The notes under the pieces: model-generated
What the model was told of the DNA's origin: nothing
Databases searched by the model: none
Seen by the model: the letters and a program-made list of their open reading frames with translations, nothing else
Shown here: positions 46,375 to 58,161 of the stretch, piece after piece
Layout: each line of letters opens with the position of its first letter
Position numbering within the stretch: the first letter of the stretch is position 1
Made by a program: the position numbers and the translations under genes
Assembly (NCBI RefSeq): GCF_000516985.1
Contig: NW_006917091.1
Span: 6,735,521 to 6,799,520 of the forward strand
DNA: 64,000 nt
From: Pestalotiopsis fici W106-1
Lineage: Eukaryota; Ascomycota; Sordariomycetes; Amphisphaeriales; Sporocadaceae
Direction of reading: 5' to 3'

Positions 46375-46761
46375 ATTTACAAAGTACCTGATCACGGTAG
46401 TTTTGAACAACATTCTGAACGGTGTGCTATTACTTGGGTATTATATAAGTGCGATCCATTCAATAAGGTTTTTAAGTATGCGCGTAGAATCCCTCGTCTA
46501 ACTCAATTACCGACGACAATCTCCAATCAAGATGAGGCAATACTAAGCAAGAAAATTCGGCAATACTTGCATCAAGATATTGCCAAGCATACTCACCTAC
46601 CTAGACACTTGCTAGCGACGCACGCTTCTTTTTTGAAGAGCACGGATCCTGAATTGTCCGAGTTGTCCGTGACCAGCACGGACATGGCTCCGACAGGGAT
46701 AGCGCTGCGCGCCTTGCTCGAAATGTACGTCCAAGAAGGAATCTCAATTCTAATTGAATAA
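46375..46761 (+). pseudogene. Possible decayed exon of unknown protein
   Basis: About 128 codons without a stop, no early Met, ending at TAA. It encodes ITWVLYKCDPFNKVFKYARR, DEAILSKKIRQYLHQDIAKH and TDMAPTGIALRALLEMYV. The composition is protein-like and amphipathic. The preceding codon is TGA, so it cannot be a complete gene as read. No family is recognised. Confidence 0.3.
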
Positions 46762-47577
46762 TCCGAAGGCCGGAATTTTCTATATCAGAGTTTGATAATC
46801 GGAAGACGAATACCCCGAGCTTACATAATTTGATCTGTCGATTCGTGCTAGGAGTTCTGAAATGTGGATATCGGGGATAGTGGCGGGCACCCGCCCACCC
46901 AAGCCGTTACGGTCAAAGTATGATCGAATACGATACCTTGAACACTCCCGTTTGTGTAATCTCTGATATTTCTGAATATAACCTCTTTGGCACCCTCCTG
47001 TCGCCCTGTTTCCTCTCTTTTCCGCTTCATTTTCCAGAAACACCCAAAGAAGGCAGGACATAATCTTCATATCGGAAAGGTGCGCCAAGACTTGGCCATG
47101 GTGGTTATTCCGCATACACCTAGGTTAGACAGTAACGTCAGACAGTCTGCTGATCCATTGCCATTTTCAACACTCAATTCTCAGCAGTATACGATCATCG
47201 TCTGTGGCAACTGCGAAATAATCGCCCATGCATGATTGCTGATAAACCCGCCTACATGCGAATGCCCGAGTCAGCTGTCAATATCAGTGAAATCCAAGTT
47301 ATAGTGACGTGGCGCTAACGCCGAGTTATAATTATAAGCTGCAAATAGTCTTCTGCTTGCCTTTTCGGTCACAGTAGTACAGCGCTGATAGTCTCACGTA
47401 TTCCATGTATACACCACAGGGTGACTGTGGGGTGTACCACCCTTCCATAACACAATAGGAATGTCTAGATTAAACTAGTAAAGGTCTCCATACCAGGATG
47501 GTTCGAACTGTACTTTTCCCCGTCCCTCTCGATTTTTCCCCTCTCATCTTCTCCTTACAGTCAGGTTTCCTTCTCAA

Positions 47578-47690
47578 TAATAACAGAAAGAGAGAAAAAT
47601 GAAACAAAAATAAAAGAGGAATAAAATAAGAGAGAGAAATAGAGAAAAAGAGAAAAATAAAGGATAAGAGAAAAGAAAATAAAGAAGAAT
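47578..47690. repeat. Purine-rich (GA/AAA) low-complexity tract
   Basis: About 110 bp of GAGAGAAA-type purine sequence on the plus strand, with almost no pyrimidines. Confidence 0.85.
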
Positions 47691-48351
47691 TACTATATAA
47701 TTCAAATATACATACTTTTGCAGCCTTGCTATCCTGAATTCTGCCTTTTATTTTCCAGGAAGCTTTTCGTATCAATTATAAGCTCTGATGGCCCCTGATA
47801 ATCTACATGTATGTATGTTACAACACTCTCTCCTATGGTGGCCTATTCTGATAATTCCATTGGGCGAGCATGTTGACAGCAATCTCCAGTCATGATTAAG
47901 GTTGCCCAGTCGGATTGAACCCATCTATGTACGACTCACTATCTTTGGGTTATTCAAGACTTGCTTTCTCTTGTGGATTTATACCAATACCGAGATCGGT
48001 CGCGCAGTGACAAAAGCAATGTGGCAGACTTCAAGCTATGAAACAGATGCAAAAGTTGCTAAAGATCTGCAGGATCCCCTCTTGGAAGATAAGATTCTCA
48101 ATAGGATCTGGGGAAAGAAGGTCGCTCGCTAGACGATCTCATTAACTAGCTGACTAGCTGATGATCAACAACGTGATAAGAGACACTATCCGACCCTGTT
48201 GCGGCTCACGTACTCTGTGCAATTCCCGACCCGCTACCCCGCTACCCCGCGTGGCCGCGGTTGGCTACGACTATATCATAAAGCCATTCAATATGTAGGT
48301 TTCTCGACATGGCATGATAGTTGCTACTTCATTCAATTGTGTTATATAATC

Positions 48352-49231
48352 ATGAGTCCTTCAAATAAACCCATCATCTTGATGATTCACGGCGGATGGC
48401 ACTATCCTAAGTGCTATGATCCTTTCTTGGATCGATTAAGAGCCCGGGGATACACGGTTCTTTGCCCCGTCTTGCCAACACTGGGCCCGAACACGCATGG
48501 CAAAACCCCTGCAGATGATGTTGCCCACATTCGCGAGGTGGTTCTGCCACTGTTTGACGCGGGAGAAGAAGTTGTCATAATCGGGCACTCTTACGGCGGC
48601 ATTCCTGCCTGTGCATCCACCGAAGGTCTTGGAGTAGACGAGCGAGCCAAGGAAGGAAAGCGGGGTGGTTTCCGCTCCATCATATATCTGGCAGCCTTTG
48701 CCATTCCGCAGCGAGGAATGGATCTCTTGACGACATTTGGCGGTTCTTGGGGCGTGTGGCAAAATGCCACCAAGCCATACACGAGGGTAAGCCAGCAAAG
48801 TCTGTAGCACAAGTGTGATACCACATGCTTATTTGACACACAGAATCAATTGATCTCTGTAAATGAGAATGCGAAGCATGCATTCTTCAACGACATGACG
48901 CAAGAAGAAGCTCAAAAGTGGTTTGACACACTGGTGCCTCACTCACAGGACGCCTTCGAAACTGGCGTCAATTTTGTTGCGGCGGATCTCACTATTCCGA
49001 AGGCATATGTGATTTGTGAATTAGACCAGGTGAGTAACAGAAATTGTTCAACACAACAGGCTCATGCTGACCCTTTCATTTTGTTAGGCTATACCGAAAG
49101 AAGTTCAGGAGCGACTTGCGGCAAGCATCCCAGGTTTTAGGGTTGAGAGATTGAATGCAGGTCATAGTCCATTCCTGAGCCAACCGGAGGAATGTGCTCA
49201 ATGTACTCTCAGAATTATCGAGAACCCTTAG
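48352..49231 (+). CDS. Alpha/beta hydrolase
   Basis: Exons 48352-48786, 48844-49029 and 49088-49231 encode 254 residues; all junctions are phase 0 (GTAAGC...ACAG and GTGAGT...TTAG). The N-terminus has the oxyanion motif ILMIHGGWHYPKCYDPF, the nucleophile elbow is IIGHSYGGIPACA, and the catalytic histidine is in LNAGHSPFLSQPEE. The acid is probably in CELDQAIPKEVQ (the D of ELDQ). The layout is that of small esterase/salicylate-esterase-like hydrolases common in fungi. The open frame continues upstream to 48199, but Met at 48352 fits the family start. The substrate is unknown. Confidence 0.88.
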
Positions 49232-49255
49232 ACAAGACATCGGGAATTTCCTAAC

Positions 49256-49578
49256 AAGATAGTCTCATTTCTTCCGGTACTCGTGTCGGTCCAACGGATG
49301 TCTTAAAAGCACTGCAGTCTCTGGTTGAGGCCAGTAAATCATCAGCAGTGAAAAGCTTTGATATTGGTGGAAACCCAGTTGAACATTGCCAGTGCGGAGG
49401 TGAAGGAAGGGCTTCTGTTCTTGTAACCAGAAAGGGGTGCGGAGTCGGGACTGATACAACACTCCAAAATAATCCATGTGTGCTGAACATACTAAATTTG
49501 AATGCCAAGCTGCAGCTTTGCCACTCCGCCAGGAATGAGATCTCCAAGATAGGTAATTTAGACGTTGGTGGCACATGA
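49256..49578 (+). pseudogene. Cysteine-rich protein remnant without a start
   Basis: After a TAA, 106 codons read without stop: ISSGTRVGPTDVLKALQSLV, KSFDIGGNPVEHCQCGG, KGCGVGTDTTLQNNPCVLNI and then TGA. Five cysteines and a small, soluble composition resemble small secreted proteins. No signal peptide or ATG is present at the beginning. It could be the last exon of a gene with an unseen first exon, or a relic. Confidence 0.3.
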
Positions 49579-49940
49579 CTGTCGGTGAACTCTGAAAAAT
49601 GCACAGACTTCATATAGCAAGATTATCTAATACTTTTAGTCAGCACAGCTTCTTGTCCGCGGCCACCTATCAACAATTTTTCCAAATCCGTGTCTAGTCA
49701 CTTGTGTTTACGGCTGAAAGGAACTGATATACGCCTATCACCCATCACGGCGTATTTTAGAAAATGATTTTCAACATTCTAGTAAAGCTTCTTGGAGTCA
49801 TTGAGATCCAGCTTGCTCGAAGTGAACGACGAAAGTGGCAAACGTATACTCGGAGTACTTCCGGTTCTCAAACAAGCATGGAATTCGTGAGGTCTAAGCT
49901 ATCCCATGCATGTACCGATCACAGATGACAAAGGATCAGT

Positions 49941-49950
49941 GATATATAAC
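49941..49950 (+). promoter_or_regulatory. TATA box of pectin lyase gene
   Basis: GATATATAAC lies about 65 bp upstream of the start codon. Confidence 0.45.
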
Positions 49951-50013
49951 AACAATGTACCAACACGAAAAAAAGTCATCAACCTAATTTCTTCCACGGC
50001 TTAACTCGGCATC

Positions 50014-51352
50014 ATGCATCACTACTTCCTCTCCTTGATCGCGGCAAGCCATACAGGCCTTGCTGCTGCTGTCTCCGGAACAGCATATGGCTTCGCGACG
50101 GGCGTGTCTGGAGGCGGCTCGGCCACTGCTGCTGCGCCATCTGATATAGCCCAGCTCAAGTCATGGCTTGCAGACAGCACGCCTCGAGTCATACTCATCG
50201 ACAAGACCTTCAACTTCAAAGGGACCGAGGGATCTGCTACTGGCTCGGGTTGCTACCAGAGCACCTGCACGCTTGCAAACGGTGGTCAAGACTATATTGG
50301 CACCTTGAGCTGCACAGGAAGTAACATGATCTCCACGACCATTACCTACGATGTCGCCGGCACCACACCACTCGAGGTAGCTTCTAGCAAGACAATTTTG
50401 GGCGTCGGCAGCGCGGGCGTAATCCAGGGCAAAGGACTGCACTTGGCGTCTGGCGTGTCAAATGTCATTATCCAGAACGTGCACATCACAGACATTAACC
50501 CGGGCCATGTTTGGGGTGGAGATGGTCTCCAAATGGACGGTGCAACGGGGGTCTGGATTGATCATTGCAAGTTTAGCAAGATTGGAAGACAGTTTATTGT
50601 TTCGCAGTAAGTATCTTGATTATCTGTCATCTGTCAGGCCAATTAGTGTTCTGAAATGTGGGCTGATCCTTTGCACTAGCTACGACCGCAACCAATTTAC
50701 CGTCTCTAATACCGAGTTTGATGGTACCACGACGACATCAGCCACGTGTAATGGAGAACACTATTGTACGTAATAATTCACACAATGGCTACGTTCTTGT
50801 TAGGAGCTAACTCTTTTTTCTTCCAGGGACCAACATGTTTATTGGCAGTGGCGATGTAATCACGTTGGACAGAAACTACTATCATGACCTTTCAGGTTCG
50901 TCTAGCTCAAGCACACTTTGGAGAACAAAACACGACTAACAATTTTAGGCCGTGCCCCCAAGCTTGGTGAGCCCGGCGCCACAACTGTGGTCCAAGCTAC
51001 CAACAATTACTTTTACAACATGAAGGGTCACGCATTTGACATTTACCAAGATACCTCGGCTCTTGTCGAAGGCAATGTCTTTGCAACCGTCACAACGCCC
51101 ATGACCAGTACCAGTTCGTCCGGCGCCGTCTACGATGTACCTGATTCATCATCAGCTTCAGCATGCTCTAGCTATCTTGGGCGCTCCTGTCAGGCCAACT
51201 CGCTGAGTGGCTCGGGATCATGGCTCAGTCTCAAAAATACGGCTGTACTGAGCACATTCCAGTCGTATGGCAGTCGATGGATGGTATCTCCAATCGCAGC
51301 AAGCAGTGTTAGCGCAACAGTCCTAGCAAACGTCGGAATCGGAAAGATTTAA
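50014..51352 (+). CDS. Pectin lyase (polysaccharide lyase family 1)
   Basis: Exons 50014-50606, 50680-50765, 50827-50895 and 50949-51352 give 383 residues. The signal peptide is MHHYFLSLIAASHTGLAAAV. The mature start is SGTAYGFATGVSGGGSA, as in Aspergillus pectin lyases. The parallel beta-helix core has SKTILGVGSAGVIQGKG, DINPGHVWGGDGLQMD, VWIDHCKFSKIGRQF and NGEHYWTNMFIGSGD. The catalytic arginine is in LSGRAPKLG; HAFDIYQ and the late CSSYLGRSC are also conserved. It cleaves methylesterified homogalacturonan by beta-elimination, outside the cell. Calcium-site acids of pectate lyases are not all present, which favours pectin lyase. A TATA box sits about 65 bp upstream. Confidence 0.93.
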
Positions 51353-52153
51353 CGGAATCATGATCATCTTGATAAAGGATCTGCTATCATAGTTATACTA
51401 TTAAAGGACCCTGGCCCAGCGATTACTACTATCTACCTATACACGCGCTGATATTGGGGGGTGTTGCAGCAGGGGATCTTCAATCTGCGGGGGTCCCCAC
51501 TCAGTAAAGGCTGGTAACGTGAAACTTTGATAACGCCCATAGTACCTAGTTCCCTAGGCCATGAATCCAAAGAAAATTGCACGAATCGGATCAGAACCAA
51601 AGCGACGACTAGATGATTGCCCTCAATTCCATGTGAGCAATCAACTCAATAGTTCGGCGATAGACAAGAACTGTGAAAGACGTCCCAAACCCCGCGAGTG
51701 CCGGATGACCCCAGTTTTCGGGATTTTAGACTAGCCTGCACGCAAAAGGATTATATGTAGGTGCAGAACCCCGGAGATGTCCAATTCTGCAAGGGTCTGC
51801 CGCCAGAGCTGCAAAGATAAGGCTGACCTCAAATCGGCTAGATTTAGAATACCTAGGCTATGTATTGTGTACGAGCGTCAGATGAGGCCGTCGCCAAGCA
51901 GTTTGACAGCGACTGGCTGATGCAGTCTATCATTTCTGCTTACAATCTCACGTCTCACGCACATACTTGTTTGCCATCTCCCTGACCTGCGGGGTAACCC
52001 AGGCCTATTTATTCCCAGAGCCCGTCGGCGTTTGAATACTTCTTGGAATCAGACAGTCACACATTAGCGGCTACATATTTGCAAATATACCTGTTCGCGA
52101 CTTGCATCTCATCATCAAGACTTTTGGTTTACCAATAAACTTTCCGCCTCAAA
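51353..52153. other. Spacer upstream of nitroalkane oxidase gene
   Basis: This 801-bp gap has no coding frame that I can support. A GGGGTCCCC palindrome is at about 51490-51498, and CCCCGG/CCCCAG sites resembling CreA boxes occur near 51710-51775. Their relevance is uncertain. Confidence 0.4.
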
Positions 52154-53753
52154 ATGGTAGACTTTAACCTCACGGAATCCCAGACGGCGCTACGTAACAA
52201 CGCCCGCGCCTTTGCCCAGACGGTCCTCTCCGGCGGCCCAAAGCTCTACTCGGAGCTCTCTTCCCAAAATGCTCGATTCCAAGCCACCCTGCCCATCTAC
52301 CGCACTGCTGTGCAGGCAGGTCTAATCAAGGGCCAAGTCCCTGTTCCCCTGGGCGGAACCTCCGAGTCCCTTGTCGACGCTGCCATTGTCGTCGAGGAGT
52401 TCTTTGCCGTGGAGCCCAGCATCGCCCTCACCATTCTGGGCACGGGCTTGGGCCTGACACCGCTCATTCTGGCGGGCAATGAAGATCTGTGGGGACGGTT
52501 TCTAAAGAAGTTCTTGGTGCAAGAGGGCGAAGCAATTGCAGCATTTGTGCATTCTGAGCCCGGTGGCACGGCAAATTGGCTGGAAAAGGGGGCACCCGGT
52601 CTGCAAACTACAGCTTATGAAGAGGGTGGTGAGTGGGTGCTTAATGGCGAGAAGGTGAGTTGAAATGTGGTCCCTCGATTCTCTTCTAGACCCCGTGTAG
52701 TCTGGGTGCGATTATCCGTTGCGAGGGCGAATGCATGCAGCATACATCTAACACATGTACCAGCTCTGGACAACCAACAGCTCAGGATGGGACAACCGCG
52801 GCGCCGACATCCAATGTGTGGTATGCCGAAAAGGCCGACCCAATGAGCCTCAAGACCCAAGCATCGACCCAGCAGCAAACATCATGATCCTCATTGTAAC
52901 GCGCGAGGACATTGCCCGCAACGACGCGTCCGCATACCAGGTTCTTTCCGACCCCGAACTGCCCGGCTTCACATGCGCCAACGGCCCGCACTCCAAATTC
53001 ACCAACCTCCGTGTCCCCGCCACGAATCTCCTCTGCGCCCCCGGAACCGGCGTTCAGACTGTCGAGCAAACCTTTGGTTCCTCGGCTGCGCTGGTCGGTG
53101 CCATGTGCGTCGGCGTGATGCGCGCCTCGTTCGAGTCCGCGCTCCAATTCTGCAAGACGGATACCCGTGGCGGCACCGTCCCCATTATCCAGCACCAGTC
53201 CGTCGCCGACAAACTCATGGACATTAAGATGCGTGTCGAGGCCGGGCGCCTCTTGACCTGGAAAGCTCTGTAAGTGGTAAAACATGCAGTGTCTTTTTTT
53301 TCTTTTTCCTTTTTTTGCAATTTTCTCTACACGCTTCTGCTCCTGAGACCTCGTTTCCCGGTTCTATATTTTTGGCTCGGGAAATCTATGTTTTCCTTGT
53401 AGCTTGGGACCTTGCTGGAGATTTCTACGTGACCCAGAAAAAGAATTCAAGAAGCTAACACATATCAATTTACCAGGTCAGGCATTGAAAAGGGCCCTGG
53501 AGGATGGGACAACCGTCTCGAGACGGCACTCGAGGCCAAGATATGGTGCAGTGAGCAGGTGACCAAGTGTGTCGTGGATGCCATGAGCGCGGTAGGTATG
53601 CGCAGTTATGACAAGAGTATGGGATTCTCGAGAATGCTGGACGATGCTGTTTGTCTGCCACTTTTCGATGGAGGCAATGTCGGAGTTAGGAGGAGACAAC
53701 TGGAGAGGATCCTTCAGGCGGATGGATATGAACCTTGGGCGGGAACTTATTGA
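52154..53753 (+). CDS. Nitroalkane oxidase (acyl-CoA dehydrogenase superfamily)
   Basis: Exons 52154-52654, 52764-53269 and 53477-53753 encode 427 residues. Sequence follows Fusarium nitroalkane oxidase through its length: MVDFNLTESQ, RFQATLPIYRTAV, KGQVPVPLGGTSESLVDAAI, EPGGTANWLEKGAPGLQTTA and SALVGAM-type flavin contacts. The residues that separate this enzyme from acyl-CoA dehydrogenases are kept: D400 in LPLFDGGNVG (Fusarium D402, the active-site base) and R407 in VRRRQ (Fusarium R409). The enzyme oxidises primary nitroalkanes to aldehydes with release of nitrite and H2O2, using FAD. The second intron is 207 nt, about four times the local norm, and contains a T-rich tract. Confidence 0.92.
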
Positions 53754-55094
53754 TGCCCCAGTGTAAGAACGTGAGGGCAAGTAAGGGTGATAGGTATATT
53801 CAGTATAAAAAGCAAAAGCCTACCCAATCACAAATGACTGGGCAGCGCTATAGTGACTATAAATTAGTTCCTTCGCAGATGTTACGAATATGCACCCTGG
53901 CAGGAGAATACTAATATATCAAAAGAAACGGGAAAGACGGCCGTCACGGCATACGCTATCATTATACTATAATAGGCAAAGATAATGCTCGCAATCGTCA
54001 GGAAACAATCACGAACCAGGACCTATATGCCTATGGGACGGGACCGGAACCATACAGTATCTACCATGACAAAAACCCTTATATTTACGAATCTAGAATC
54101 GGCCTTATCAACGGCTAGCTCTACTTTCATTCACTCCTGGCTCATCTTAAGACACCAGTCTACAGCAGAGCTTGGTCTGTTTCGGTAAATCCACTGTCAT
54201 CGACTTAATCGCCCGATCTTGCCTCTGCTGCAAATCCTTGATCATGTCATTGATCTCTTCCATCTTCCTCTGTTTCGCCTCACCTTGAGCCTGCAGCCCC
54301 GCCGTACCACTTCTATGCGCACTCGGAAACTCTCCCACAACGAGTACTGATATACGTTGTATGGCCCTCACCTCATTGTGCCGAGCTGACCGTTTGAGAA
54401 AGGAAATGGTCACAAGACAACAACCACATCTCTCAGGGTATCTTGTATTGGTCCCTGGCCACATAACACGGGAATACATGCTAGCAGCTATGCATACTTC
54501 TTCTTCTCGAAGTCTGGGCCCTAAGAACTGCCGGAGTCTGTGCTATCCTCTGCGCAATAAAACCCGGGCTTCAACGATTTTGTACACAGTATTACTTGCA
54601 CATCCTTCAATTAACCCGTATGCCAACTACATTTTCCATGAAAGCGGAAAAACCCGTACGGCATCGGGCAGCCAGTTCGCCGTCCGATTGATTCCAGAGA
54701 CGCATGAGCAGGAATTAGTGCTGAGAATTGTGGTATCCAGACCAGACAATGCGTCGTAAATACCTGCAGCATTTGAGAAATTGCTTTGCGAGGATAGTCC
54801 GACTTGGCAGAAGAATAGGGCTGTGAAGAATTTTGCGCCATTGCAGATTGAGTGGATCACGGGGAAGGATCTCATCACGAGCCCGGGAAGTGGCAAATTG
54901 CGCCATATCATCGACGAGCGATTCGGGAATGGTTTGAAGGTATAGTGAAATAGTCCGTACATAGGTTCTCTCAGACGCCGAGAATAATACTGCGAAGTAG
55001 ACTGAATGGTCTGCTCCTTGATTCTATGCACAGCTTGCTTTTTCCCCATCCATCCCCAATGATGGGTGGAAGGAATTTGGAGATTTGTTCTCCA
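53754..55094. other. Intergenic region with competing unassigned frames
   Basis: Frames of 132 codons (54361-54759, +), 140 codons (54627-55049, -) and 110 codons (54147-54479, -) overlap each other. The last ends with a helical stretch (RKMEEINDMIKDLQQRQDRA), the most protein-like of the three. I cannot support any of them as a gene. Confidence 0.3.
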
Positions 55095-55474
55095 TTAGAG
55101 TGTACCCTCCGCCAGGACTCTAAATGCAAAGATCGTATCCGATCTTGCTCTGTTCCTCTGCGTTGATGTCTTTGTTTTGCAATTCACAGTCATCGCCACA
55201 GAACCCTTACTGCGCCTTGGCCCAAATCGAATCTTGGCTTTTTGAAGCTTGAACTTGAAGCGATTTAAGAGTCGTGCCGTGGAAACAGACACACCAGTTG
55301 GCTCTGGACTTTCAGTGAATTTGATCTCGTCCTCAAAATCTGCATGTCACTCTGAGTTAGATTTATATTAGACCAAGTCAGACACTTGGGCTGAGTCGTG
55401 TTGTATACATAAGTAGATCAGAACTGACCGCTCTCGCTATCTTGGAATTCTTCCACAGCAACCCCGTGGGCCAT
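55095..55474 (-). CDS. Small two-exon protein of unknown function
   Basis: Exon 55474-55429 and exon 55339-55095 join across an 89-nt intron (donor GTCAGT, acceptor GCAG) into a 96-residue protein. The N-terminus is acidic (MAHGVAVEEFQDSESDFEDE) and the C-terminal part is strongly basic (FKFKLQKAKIRFGPRRSKGS). The junction restores an aspartate codon and a continuous acidic run, which supports the intron. No domain or signal peptide is recognised. The charge layout could suit a nuclear or nucleic-acid-binding peptide, which is only inference. Confidence 0.4.
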
Positions 55475-56422
55475 TTTAGCGAATTCGTATCTCGATATTT
55501 TGTTTTAATTCGTGGGCCCTGGATGGGGATCAGGCAGCAGTCAACTGTATGACGACGAACATGCAAGAAAGCTATGAAGTGGTAGTGGGGACAGTCGGCC
55601 GCGTTTGAGTTTGATATAGAATCATTTTATGAAAGTCCTTCTGTGGCTGGAGGAGAACGACGAGAATTGTCAGAGCTTTACATAACGACGGGCGGGGATC
55701 GCGGAGTTAGAAGGAGGCTGAATGCCACATGAACGGCACTCCTTCTAGATCTCGCCCCGCGTCCGCTTCGCAAAGCTTTTGGTAATACTGTAGATTTTCA
55801 GTGATGCCGATGCGAATCACATAATCCATGGCGACGAGCACAAGCGACATTCGCTAGGCATAGTGAATCAAGGGTCATATTAGCACAATTCTTGCCGAAG
55901 AAATCAAGCTTTGGAACCTGCAGATTGATGATCCCAAAGCATAGTACCATGCATTTCGGATACATCCTCGGAGGTAAGCAGCACATGCCAAGCCAATGGG
56001 AGTTAAGGTTCTGGTGGAGCGTGCAGAAACTCCGACCCCTGCACGAGTTCGCTCACTACGCCCATGGTCTCCGATCCTGGAAAAAAAAAAAATTGACAGG
56101 CAGCGCCCGAAAAGGAGAGCAGAGAACTGAATGCAAATGGTGCAACTCCGTAGGCTCTGTGAAGATGTGAGAGGTCGTGGGGCCGTGGTCTGGCTGATCT
56201 ACTTGTTGGCAGTGTAGACTACTAGGTTAGGTATGTAGGTACCTAGTGTTTACTAGAGGAACAGTAGTATGCGATAAGGTCGTGGGGCAAAGCTAAGCAA
56301 ACAATTACCAGTATGCGATGTTGACCATATAAAAATCTTCTCGTCTGTACTGTAGTGACGAAAAGAACAACTTAAACAACCTGAATTCTGAAGAGAGTCG
56401 TGTTTCGCACATTAAAACACAA
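55475..56422. other. Spacer upstream of DHA1 transporter
   Basis: About 950 bp with a 92-codon frame (55892-56170) lacking family features and a short A-run (about 56082-56092). The part from 56200 on should be the transporter promoter. Confidence 0.35.
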
Positions 56423-58084
56423 ATGATGGCCGACAACGAAAAGGCACCCGCCCAAGTAACTCCTGGGGAAGGGACAATTACTGATGATAAGCTCGTGAGT
56501 CCCTAGCAGAACCCTCTTCAAGGCATCTCATTTATGGCATGTCTCTAAGGAAATTACAGGTCACTTGGGATGGTCCCGATGACCCCGAAAATCCCAAGAA
56601 CTGGGCCACGCGGAGAAAGTGGCTGGCCGTTGTCTCCATCTCGGGCTTTGTCCTGATGAGCCCCTTGCCAACAACCATTGTCGCGCCGGCATTGGACACG
56701 ATCGCGGACGAGCTTCACATCACCGTCGCGGCACTCAAACCCATGGTTCTATCCATATTCCTCCTAGGATACGCGATTGGGCCAATGTTCATAAGCCCGC
56801 TGTCCGAGATCTGGGGCCGTACTTTGGTGCTCCAGACCTTTAATCTCGTCTTTCTGGTTTTCAACACGGCATGCGGTTTTGCTCAGACTACTGAGCAGAT
56901 CCTCGCTTTTCGATTCTTTGCTGGCCTCTTTGGAAGCTGCACTGTAGGGGTGAGTCAGCGAGCTATCCCCGTATCCCACTTGTCCTTGACACTCTGTTAT
57001 ATCAGATCGGTGCCGGTACCCTTGGTGATCTATTCAGCGCTAGCGAGCGCGGAAAGGCCATGGCCATATATAGCGTGTTCCCTCTTCTCGGCCAGGTTCT
57101 AGGTCCCATCGCTGGAGGCTTCTTGTCTGCCCACATCTCCTGGCGGTGGGCATTCTATGTGACATCCATAATCGACGGATGTGTGCAAATCTTTGGCCTG
57201 CTTTTCCTCGATGAGTCCTACGCACCAGTCCTGCTGCGTAAGAAGCGAGATCGACTTACCAAGGCAGGCGCCATCGGGCTTTATACGGAACACGACTTTG
57301 TCGACGATTCCGCTCTCAGCATGATGCGCACGACTATGATCCGACCCATCAAGCTTTTAACGACACAGCCTATAGTGCAGGTCATGGCACTGTATCAAGG
57401 CTACATCTACGGCAACATCTATATCCTCTACGCGTCCATTGCGGTTCTTTGGACAGCTCGATATGACGAGAGGCTGGACATAGCATCGCTGCACTATCTG
57501 GCACTCGGATTGGGAACAGCCTTTGCCGCAGAGGTAGCCACGCACATCAACGACCGCATCTTCCGCATCTTGACCAAACGAAACAATGGCAAAGGTTTGC
57601 CCGAGTTTCGCATTCCAATCATGATACCCGCCACCGTGATCCTGGCCATCGGACTATTCTGGTATGGCTGGAGCGCCGAGGCTCGCCTCTTCTGGCTTAT
57701 GCCAGACATTGGGGTTGCATTGTTTGCTGCCGCGGCATACATTTGCACCGTCTCCAATAACATCTACGTCGTGGACACATACGGAAGGTACTCAGCCAGC
57801 GGTCTTGCTGCGACGTCCATGTTCAGATGCTTGGCAGGATTCGTGTTTCCCTTGTTCTCACCCTATGCGTAAGTCGCCTTTGATTCCGTACGTGCAAAAA
57901 TGCAGCTTTCTAACATCAGTCTGTGCTTAGTTATGAACGCCTGGGGTATGGATGGGCCAGCAGCATACTGGGCATCATCGCCTTGTGTATTGGACTGACT
58001 GGTGTCATTTTCCTCTGGAAGTACGGCCACTCATTGAGAGCAAAAAGTCCATACTGCGCTAGCCGCGATGTAGACGACTGTTGA
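56423..58084 (+). CDS. DHA1-type MFS multidrug/polyamine transporter
   Basis: Exons 56423-56494, 56560-56949, 57006-57868 and 57931-58084 encode 492 residues with 12 predicted membrane segments. The N-terminal signature VTWDGPDDPENPKNWATRRK is diagnostic of the Tpo/Flr1-like group. Others are LPTTIVAPALDTIADEL, SPLSEIWGRTLVL, FRFFAGLFGSCTVG, GAGTLGDLFSASERGKAMAI, LGPIAGGFLSAHISWRWAF and YGRYSASGLAATSMFRCLAG. Such transporters export drugs, polyamines or own toxic metabolites from the plasma membrane. It is convergent with a Zn2Cys6 gene only 77 bp away, a common regulator-transporter pairing. ATG 56426 is an equally possible start. Confidence 0.92.
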
Positions 58085-58161
58085 GAGATAGTTCGTGAGG
58101 GAAGTAAAAGGCCGGTCAGGGGGCAAGAAGGGTGCGGGAAGAGCCCCCGATCGCATGTAAT

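Larger units (their letters stand above)
45768..48351. other. Gene-poor AT-rich region
   Basis: This 2.6-kb stretch has no gene that I can name. A stop-free frame runs through about 46375-46761, and another at 46009-46329 ends before it. A purine-rich tract lies at 47578-47690. A frame at 47902-48132 (ending WGKKVAR) may be an exon of something unrecognised. Confidence 0.4.
49232..50013. other. Pectin lyase upstream region with a possible coding remnant
   Basis: This 782-bp gap contains a cysteine-rich stop-free frame (49256-49578). The sequence GATATATAAC at 49941-49950, about 65 bp before the pectin lyase ATG, is a good TATA box. Confidence 0.45.

Noticed and set aside
47500..47510. GGTTCGAACTG resembling a tRNA B box
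   Set aside because: No matching A box, anticodon stem or acceptor stem could be paired around it.
51710..51775. CreA-like CCCCGG/CCCCAG sites upstream of nitroalkane oxidase
   Set aside because: The motif is short and degenerate; the number seen is not clearly above chance.
54361..55049. Overlapping 132- and 140-codon frames on opposite strands
   Set aside because: Neither has family motifs, splice-compatible neighbours or convincing composition.
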